Source: Doris montereyensis (Eukaryota; Mollusca; Gastropoda; Nudibranchia; Dorididae). Taken from it: a stretch of DNA of 64,000 nucleotides. Below, in pieces: positions 58,228-64,000 of this stretch (its first letter is position 1; each line of letters starts with the position of its first letter). The stretch spans positions 22,501 through 86,500 of the forward strand of contig JAXRKP010001508.1 of NCBI GenBank assembly GCA_037039925.1, written 5' to 3'. Made by a program: the position numbers and the translations under genes. The notes under the pieces were generated by a model. That model saw only the letters and a list, made by a program, of their open reading frames with translations, was not told where the DNA came from and ran no database searches.

Positions 58228-59030
58228 CATGTCACTAGAGATTCTCATTAATGCGGTCATGTCAAAGAGATCCTGTCTAAAATGAACCATGTCATTAGAT
58301 ATTCCCTTTAATATAACCATGTCACTAGAGATTCTTTTTAATATAATCATGTCACTAGTGATTCTCTTTAATCTAACCATGTCAACAGAGATTCTCTTTA
58401 ATATAATCATGTAATAGAGATTCTCTTTTAATATAACCATGTCCTAGAGATTCTCTTTAATTGCAGTCATGTCATAGATTCTCTTTAATATAATCATGTC
58501 ACTAGAGATTCTCTTTGTCCATGCCACTAAAGTCTCTTTAATATGGCCATGTCACTAGAGATCCTCTTGAAAGCGGTCATGTGATAGAGATCCTGTCTCA
58601 AATAACCATGTCACTAGAAATTCTCATTAATATGACCATGCCTCTAGAGATTCTCTTAAATGCGGTCATGTGATAGACCATGTGTCCAGAAATTCTCTTT
58701 AATATGGTCATGTCACTAGAGATTGTCTTAAATGCGGTCATGTGATAGAGATCCTGTCTTAAATGACTATGTCACTAGAAATTCTCTCTCTTTCTTTACT
58801 ATGACCATGTCCCTAGAGATTTTTCTTTAATATGGCCATGTCACTGAAGATTCTCTTTAATATGATGATGTCATTAGAGATTTTTTCTTAAATATGGCCA
58901 TGTCCGTAGAGATTCTCTTTAATATGGCCATGTCCATAGAGATTCTCTTTAATATGGCCATGCCATTGAAGATTCTCTTTAGTGGGATCTTGTCACATCT
59001 TTAATATGGCCTTGTCACTAAAGATTTTCT
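58228..59030. repeat. 30-bp minisatellite
   Basis: About 24-26 imperfect units of about 30 bp (CCATGTCACTAGAGATTCTC plus TTTAATATAA). Some are extended to about 33-37 bp (AAATGCGGTCATGTGATAGAGATCC variants, written here as AAATGCGGTCATG and GATAGAGATCC). A unit of exactly ten codons gives a periodic reading frame on the - strand at 58440-58200, but frame breaks run through the rest of the array. Confidence 0.92.
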
Positions 59031-59479
59031 TTAAACAAAAGGAAACATCTTTTTAAATTATGGATTTCCCCAACATCTATGACAAAAACAAGACCACTGA
59101 AACTTGAAAAGAACATGATGGCATGCTATGTGCAAATAACATATAGCTTAAGTGTAATATAATATCGAATTCTAAAGATTGATTAGAGAGTAGAGCACCA
59201 CTTTCTTGGTAAACGCCAAGAAACATAACTTTATAACGAATATGATTTTCTCCAAGGAATGAATTTCCCATACAAAATTTAAAGAATTATATGAAATACA
59301 TAAATAAATGAAATACTTAAAACAAGAGCACAATTAGAAATGTCTCTCCAGTTAAATCTTGTTTAAAAGAAACAATACATGTAATACCTTAAATACGTTG
59401 TAATGGAAGAAAGAACAGAGATGGGAACATACTCTAACTAGTCTAACACAATAAGCGATACTTTCTTAAAAACAAAACT

Positions 59480-59640
59480 TATTGAATTACCTAGCTTTGG
59501 GAACAAAACTTTGGAAATACAGCTTCAGTGTGAGAGTGGCACAACTTTGGAATGGTTTACCAGCTAAAGTTGTATGCGCCAAGATGATACATTTAAGAAT
59601 AGGCTTGACAAGTCCTGGGGAGGCAGGAAATAGTCTATAA
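59480..59640 (+). mobile_element. LINE RT C-terminal fragment
   Basis: The frame reads KLWKYSFSVRVAQLWNGLPA near 59508, the (S/F)F..R....WN.LP motif of a LINE RT C-terminus. Only about 120 bp can be assigned. Confidence 0.55.
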
Positions 59641-60121
59641 CTATAAAACCAGCCGCCACACATCTTGAGAAAGACAACTAAGAACAGGATTCCAGCGAAG
59701 AGGATCATTAGAACCTGTGCTGGAAATCAATGCTAAGCAATATGAAGTCAGTAAAATTTGTATTTCAAGGAAGCAGCAGTTTGAGATTGTATTATTTAAA
59801 ACTAATCAGATTTTTCTCAAATGCGTTTAAAGTTTGTAATCCCTAAAGGAAAAGCCCTTATATATACGATTTGATATGATATGATAATTGTTCCTTAACA
59901 AATATCTAATCCTCGACTACAATGAAACGCATCTGCATCCTTTCCTGTAGGATTACTCCAAACGTTTTAGCTGATTGCACTAAAATCCTAGTTCTATTCC
60001 CCGATTATAAACAATGTGTGCTAGAATTACTTGATCTGTGATCAAATATACTATTAATGAACAGTTTTCTCAAATGTACAGTGTAGGCCAACACTGTCAT
60101 CTATTTTTATGCTTTCAAAAG
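59641..60121. other. Unassigned intergenic sequence
   Basis: No feature recognised. Confidence 0.35.
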
Positions 60122-60123
60122 TA

Positions 60124-60598
60124 CAGTGGTGTCAGCCTTAGAACTCACCGCCTTAGAACCAGGTACGCCTAAGAACCCGCCTAAGAACCTGCAACAGAAT
60201 TTTCCTTATGTAAAACTAACCTCTCAAGATCCTGCTGAGTACACGCCAGTCCGCTTCAGAAGCCGGTCTGGTCGTGAGGCGGAAGAGTCATGAAACAACA
60301 ATCCACACTGAATTTAACAACTAATGATTGCCGATAACCTGTGCTATGTTGCAAGTGAATCATAGAAAGGCAGCTACGAAGTCTATTACAATGGTCCAGA
60401 CACCAAAAAGTGTTATAAACATATGCAAGACGTGGGTATATCAGACGCCGGTTGACTGACACAGGAAGGCCCGCCACCCTAATTACAAAAATACATGAAT
60501 AACGAAGCAAAAAACACAAGGCACGTCGGAGTGCGTCTTAGAACCCGGTTCGCTTGTTTCTGTCTCCTAAGGACCAGGTTTTTAGGCGGACACCACTG
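60124..60598. mobile_element. Tc1/mariner-type MITE
   Basis: A 475-bp element whose ends begin CAGTGGTGTC and finish GACACCACTG, flanked on both sides by TA (60122-60123 and 60599-60600), the mariner-superfamily target duplication. The subterminal regions carry repeated CCTTAGAACC / CCTAAGAACC motifs. No transposase. Confidence 0.88.
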
Positions 60599-60600
60599 TA

Positions 60601-61540
60601 CTAGCGTACACACACAATACACTTTGATCTTCTCTTAGCAGCTTTAAATATTGCCATGTAAAGCCTTATAAAGTTCTATTCAAAAAGTAAAATCTCCTCT
60701 CATGAGGTGCTTAATTACTCCAATTAGATCTAACATATCACTCACAACAAGCTTGAGTTTAAATGCAGATTGAGACACTTTCAAACTGTGCAGTTGAAAG
60801 AATATAGTATAAGAACATTAACAGATAAAGATGGAAATCTTTCTTACATAATATCTGATGGATATTTGACCAGTAATATTAAACAATATATTATTAAGAG
60901 ATTATGTTTTCCATTCATTCATGTTTGAAAAAAAAAGAAAAGAAAATGTGAGTGGAACCAACGGGAAATAAACTTGCTTCAAGTAAACTTCCTGTTAAAG
61001 TCAACTCTTCAATCAATCACATTTTTAAAGAATTACATCCCTGAATATGGCTAATGGCAAGCTCATTAAGGCTTGAAGTCGAAACATTTTTGTTGGTCCC
61101 AAAGTGATGACTTTAAAGCAAGTTCTACTGTATGCATGATTCGTTTTCAGTAAATATTTATAACCCAAGGTAAAATCCCCTCAGAAATGAAGGGTTGAGA
61201 AAGTTCAAAACAAGTCAGGAGAAAACAGTTCTTCTGAGAGGTTTTACAATAATGAAACTTGAAGTGACAAATTAACCACTTCATAGTAATGGAAAATTGT
61301 TTTTCTACGGTAAATTTAAACACTTACATGCTACCTAAAACTGCATTTTTATTCTTATCTCAAGGGAGTAAGGTATGGGTGATTCCTTTTCTAATCTATC
61401 ATAAAATGCAAGTGTTTATATCCTAACTCAACTAACCTGAAATGCTTTAAATCACAGGTGTAAGGTAACATGTTATAGATATAAAAAAAAAAAATATCTA
61501 TCAATTCTTTTTACAGAGGTACAAACACCACAGGCATGCA
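60601..61540 (-). other. ABCG gene 3' UTR side and intergenic sequence
   Basis: On the - strand the ABCG stop is at 61541. AATAAA (TTTATT on +) at 61348-61353, about 190 nt downstream, could be the poly(A) signal. No other gene recognised. Confidence 0.4.
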
Positions 61541-61648
61541 TCATATTATTAATCGACAATCTTGCTCCTGATAAAAGCGCAGTATACGCCTCGTGATGTA
61601 AGACACAAGTAGCAGAACTCCATTCCTAGGATCAAAGTAAAAGTCATC
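61541..61648 (-). CDS. ABCG-type transporter, last exon
   Basis: 108 nt on the - strand: acceptor TTTTCAG, then DDFYFDPRNGVLLLVSYITR and RILRFYQEQDCRLII, stop TGA (rc of 61541-61543). In White-type ABCG proteins the last segment after the extracellular loop is a transmembrane helix ending in a short basic cytosolic tail, and this fits (R.L.FY). It joins exon -2 in phase 0 to give SFDKDDFYFD. Confidence 0.85.
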   Translation of the reverse strand, partial: DDFYFDPRNGVLLLVSYITRRILRFYQEQDCRLII

Positions 61649-62225
61649 CTGAAAAGAATAAAATTAAACATAGATCAATACGTGATGAGAAAATAAAATA
61701 CCTTGGGACTGACATAATACCTGTATGTATTGTATGAACTATGCCACCCTCTTTCCCACTGGATGATAAAAACATATTCCTAAGCTAAAAGCTTTAAACT
61801 CTACGGTAGTCAGCTTTTAAAATAATCAACTGCACCATGAATTCACATAAGCATGCTCAATATCATATCACTACTTCCACACTTAATACACTTGTAACTT
61901 CATAAAATCTGACAGAAGTTATCTTTAATTAATATTCTATCTTTTCCTACTAGTTTGTTGTTTTATTGATGTTGTTTTTTGTTGTTATGGATACCATTTG
62001 CAAATTACAATCAGTAACCTGGTGAAGAGATAATATCTTAGTTTAAAAAACATGTTATTTTTTTAAAACACTATAAAAATGACTTACGTATTTCTGTTTC
62101 AATTATGAAACCTAACAAATTAAGATTTTTAAAGAAAATTTCTGGATTACTTAAAACTAAATGCATGCACCAAATGGCTCAATAAAAAGGAAACAAAACA
62201 AAGGCAAAACAAAATCAAAACAAAC

Positions 62226-62344
62226 CTTATCAAAACTAAAATATGCCAAAACATCAGCGCCACTGCGATACAAACAGAATCTTGAGTGAAAAGTGTCACT
62301 TGTATTTAAGTCTGATTGTAAAGATGCTGTGGAATTCTCACAGG
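62226..62344 (-). CDS. ABCG-type transporter, penultimate exon
   Basis: 119 nt on the - strand, acceptor CTACAG, donor GTTTG. It encodes (A)CENSTASLQSDLNTSDTFHS and RFCLYRSGADVLAYFSFDK. This is the extracellular loop between the last two helices of an ABCG half-transporter: two cysteines, a possible N-glycosylation site (NST), and the C...R(T/S)G.DVL.Y.SF pattern. Confidence 0.9.
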
Positions 62345-62499
62345 CTGTAGATGCAATGACAAAAAATAATTAAAAGACAGAAACATTAAATAACGGCATA
62401 TTATTACAGCCCAGATTTTTCACTGTCAATGTACAGCATGTATTTCTTAAAAGAAAAAAAAGAGGAAAAACATGTTAAGCTTAATATTATGCTGCTTTC

Positions 62500-62700
62500 A
62501 TATTTCAGTGAAGGAAATGCCGTTAAATAATATCAAAACCCCATAGGAACAAAGATGAGATGAATACAAGGTATAAACAGAAAAAATCTTGTCATCATGG
62601 CGACTGAAACCGTGACCTTTTGCATTGGCAATTCCTTCATTTCGCCATGAAAAGAAAACATGTTACCAACTGAGCTTAACTAAGCTTCCCATATTTTAGA
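62500..62700 (-). mobile_element. SINE-3/fold-back copy, partial
   Basis: Contains CCCCATAGGAAC as in 63146-63160 (reverse). On the - strand it shows a tRNA-like A box (TTAGTTAAGCTCAGTTGG, rc of about 62662-62680) and B box (GGTTTCAGTCGCC, rc of about 62600-62612). It lies in an ABCG intron. Confidence 0.6.
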
Positions 62701-62919
62701 CAACAGCATTGATCACATACAAAAAATGAGACAAAACAGTAAAGAAGTAAAAGAAAACGTTTATACTTGATTAGCATTGTTTGAAACCTGCAAATCTAAT
62801 TCTTGACTGACAATAATAAACATTTCTATGAACTTTAAAACAAACGGTTTCCAGAATGAAATTTTCATTAGAGAAATCTTGTTTAAAAAATTTGCATCAA
62901 CACTACTTAAGTTTGCTGT

Positions 62920-63189
62920 AAAGACCAACAATGAGGCAAGGAGTATGTCAAAAGTGAAAGAAATGACATTGAATAATATTAAAGCCCTATAGGAAAAGAG
63001 ATGAGAAAAGGAGTGTAGTTAGTTCAGTTGGTAGCATGCTTTTTTATGACAAGGCGATGGGTGCCAACACAGAGATTGCGGGTTTGATCTCCATGATGGC
63101 GAAGTTTTTTCTCTATGTCTATTCCTTGTATTTTCCTGGCTTAGTTCCTATGGGGCTTTAACATTATTCAATGTCATTTCTTTCACTTT
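62920..63189 (+). mobile_element. SINE-3: tRNA-promoter element with 44-bp inverted ends
   Basis: Flanked by perfect 10-nt duplications AGTTTGCTGT (62910-62919 and 63190-63199). Arms 62951-62994 and 63146-63189 are inverted, with two mismatches over 44 bp. Between them is a tRNA-like stretch with an A box (GTTAGTTCAGTTGGTAGC, 63018-63034) and B box (GGTTTGATCTCC, 63081-63092). No coding capacity. It lies in an ABCG intron, antisense to the gene. Confidence 0.85.
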
Positions 63190-63315
63190 AGTTTGCTGTG
63201 TAATTTGAGATTATAATCTTTCATTAATTCCATTGACTTTTGGGTTAAATTGGATGTGAGAAAAGCAGAACCTGAGTTTTATAAAATACATTATATCAGT
63301 TAACAAACAAATTAC

Positions 63316-63416
63316 CTATTGATGTTATACCATCCCATTGGTTAATCATAATCATTTCATATGCATAACGGTACCATGATGAAAATTTCAGCCACAGAAA
63401 ATAGACTGGTGTTGAA
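63316..63416 (-). CDS. ABCG-type transporter, exon third from end
   Basis: 101 nt on the - strand, acceptor TTTCAG, donor GTAATT. It encodes STPVYFLWLKFSSWYRYAYE and MIMINQWDGITSI. This is the very characteristic ABCG segment (.PVY..WL...SW.RYA.E...INQW) after transmembrane helix 5. It joins the upstream exon in phase 2 to give FINDDSTPVYF. Confidence 0.95.
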
Positions 63417-63953
63417 CTGAAAGGAAAATTTATACACAATTGAGGTGAAAACAATCAATTTTGACTCTGATTTCAAGAAACTTAAATAACTTGGAAAGAT
63501 GCCTCAAACACTAATACACAAAGCGAATATAGATTTTCATTTCATAAAATGAAATAAACTGCTTAAAATGCAGTTAGTCATTTTTTCTTTCTAAAGAATA
63601 ACAAAGGTAAAACAGGAATGTACATGATCTCATGCCTGCTAGGGCTTCCTCATTAAACAAGGTGAAAATGCATCATTCAAATTCATAGGATTGTAATACT
63701 GTAGTTGTAGTGAGAAAGGTGGGACATAATAAATAATAATTATCTTAAGCTTTTATTTCAATATCATACTTAAAATTATCATTTTCACGACAAACAAAAA
63801 GGAAAATAGTTATTCCAGTAAGGTGCTTGGACAAACAATGCCCAAATAGAGGCAAAAATCTACGAAGAATAAGTCAACTATATCAATCATTCAACTTAGG
63901 AGTGCAAATAATGTCATCCCAGTAAACAAAACAAAAGCCTCACAGACACTTAC

Positions 63954-64000
63954 TCATCATTGATGAACATTCCTCCAAACAACAAGAATGGAATGATCAA
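63954..64000 (-). CDS. ABCG-type transporter, partial exon at window edge
   Basis: 47 nt seen on the - strand before the donor GTAAGT. It encodes LIIPFLLFGGMFIND, the P(F/L)..FGG.F(I/L)N motif at the end of transmembrane helix 5 in ABCG (White/ABCG1-like) proteins. The nucleotide-binding domain and the first helices must lie to the right of the window. ABCG half-transporters dimerise and export lipids, sterols or pigment precursors; the substrate cannot be told from these exons. Confidence 0.92.

Noticed and set aside
58228..59030. CRISPR-like array or coding repeat
   Set aside because: No spacers, and unit lengths vary so the frame is lost over most of the array.
63012..63095. Functional tRNA gene
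   Set aside because: A and B boxes are present, but the acceptor stem does not pair and the stretch sits inside a repeated element with target duplications.

Overview
The window is animal nuclear DNA. It has spliced genes with GT/AG introns, several non-LTR retrotransposon families, tRNA-derived SINEs, fold-back and TIR elements, long CT/GA and AT tracts and minisatellites. The frequent AGATCTAGATCT-type motifs, long CT tracts and retroelement types suggest a marine lophotrochozoan, probably a mollusc. That placement is inference. I see no prokaryotic or viral gene set.

Three host genes can be read exon by exon. (1) HPRT (hypoxanthine-guanine phosphoribosyltransferase, purine salvage) is on the + strand from 5518 to 22625 in 8 coding exons. 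They total 657 nt (218 aa plus stop) and the frame is open throughout. (2) GLRX3/PICOT (monothiol glutaredoxin 3: one thioredoxin domain and two CGFS glutaredoxin domains) is on the + strand from 34534 to 50544 in 10 coding exons. All splice phases fit, but exons 2 and 7 each carry an indel that breaks the frame. (3) The C-terminal four exons of an ABCG (White-type) half-transporter are on the - strand from 61541 to the right edge. GLRX3 and the ABCG gene converge tail to tail.

Layout: 1-905 is a 37-bp minisatellite grown out of a retroelement tail. 1540-5000 holds a CT tract, a decayed LINE, a SINE and a GA tract. 5280-5540 is the HPRT promoter side and exon 1. 5540-15755 is HPRT intron 1, filled with fold-back repeats, a TIR element and an RTE-like LINE (LINE-B copy 1). 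15756-22625 is the rest of HPRT. 22626-34250 is intergenic and rich in SINE and LINE fragments, with AT and CT tracts. 34534-50544 is GLRX3, whose introns carry LINE-B copy 2, a mariner relic, a 35-bp minisatellite, an inverted-repeat element, an L2-like fragment and a reverse-strand LINE-B fragment. 52190-56281 holds a SINE and LINE-B copy 3. 56290-60600 is intergenic, with a 30-bp minisatellite and a mariner-type MITE. 61541-64000 is the ABCG gene.

The most notable signals are these: LINE-B copies that share an FADN (not FADD) reverse transcriptase motif, two of them also sharing the same in-frame stop; a 140-bp SINE family proven by target-site duplications; a tRNA-promoter element with 44-bp terminal inverted repeats; a minisatellite that can be traced to a single-copy unit in a LINE tail; a nearly perfect 45-bp hairpin; and the two frame breaks in GLRX3.
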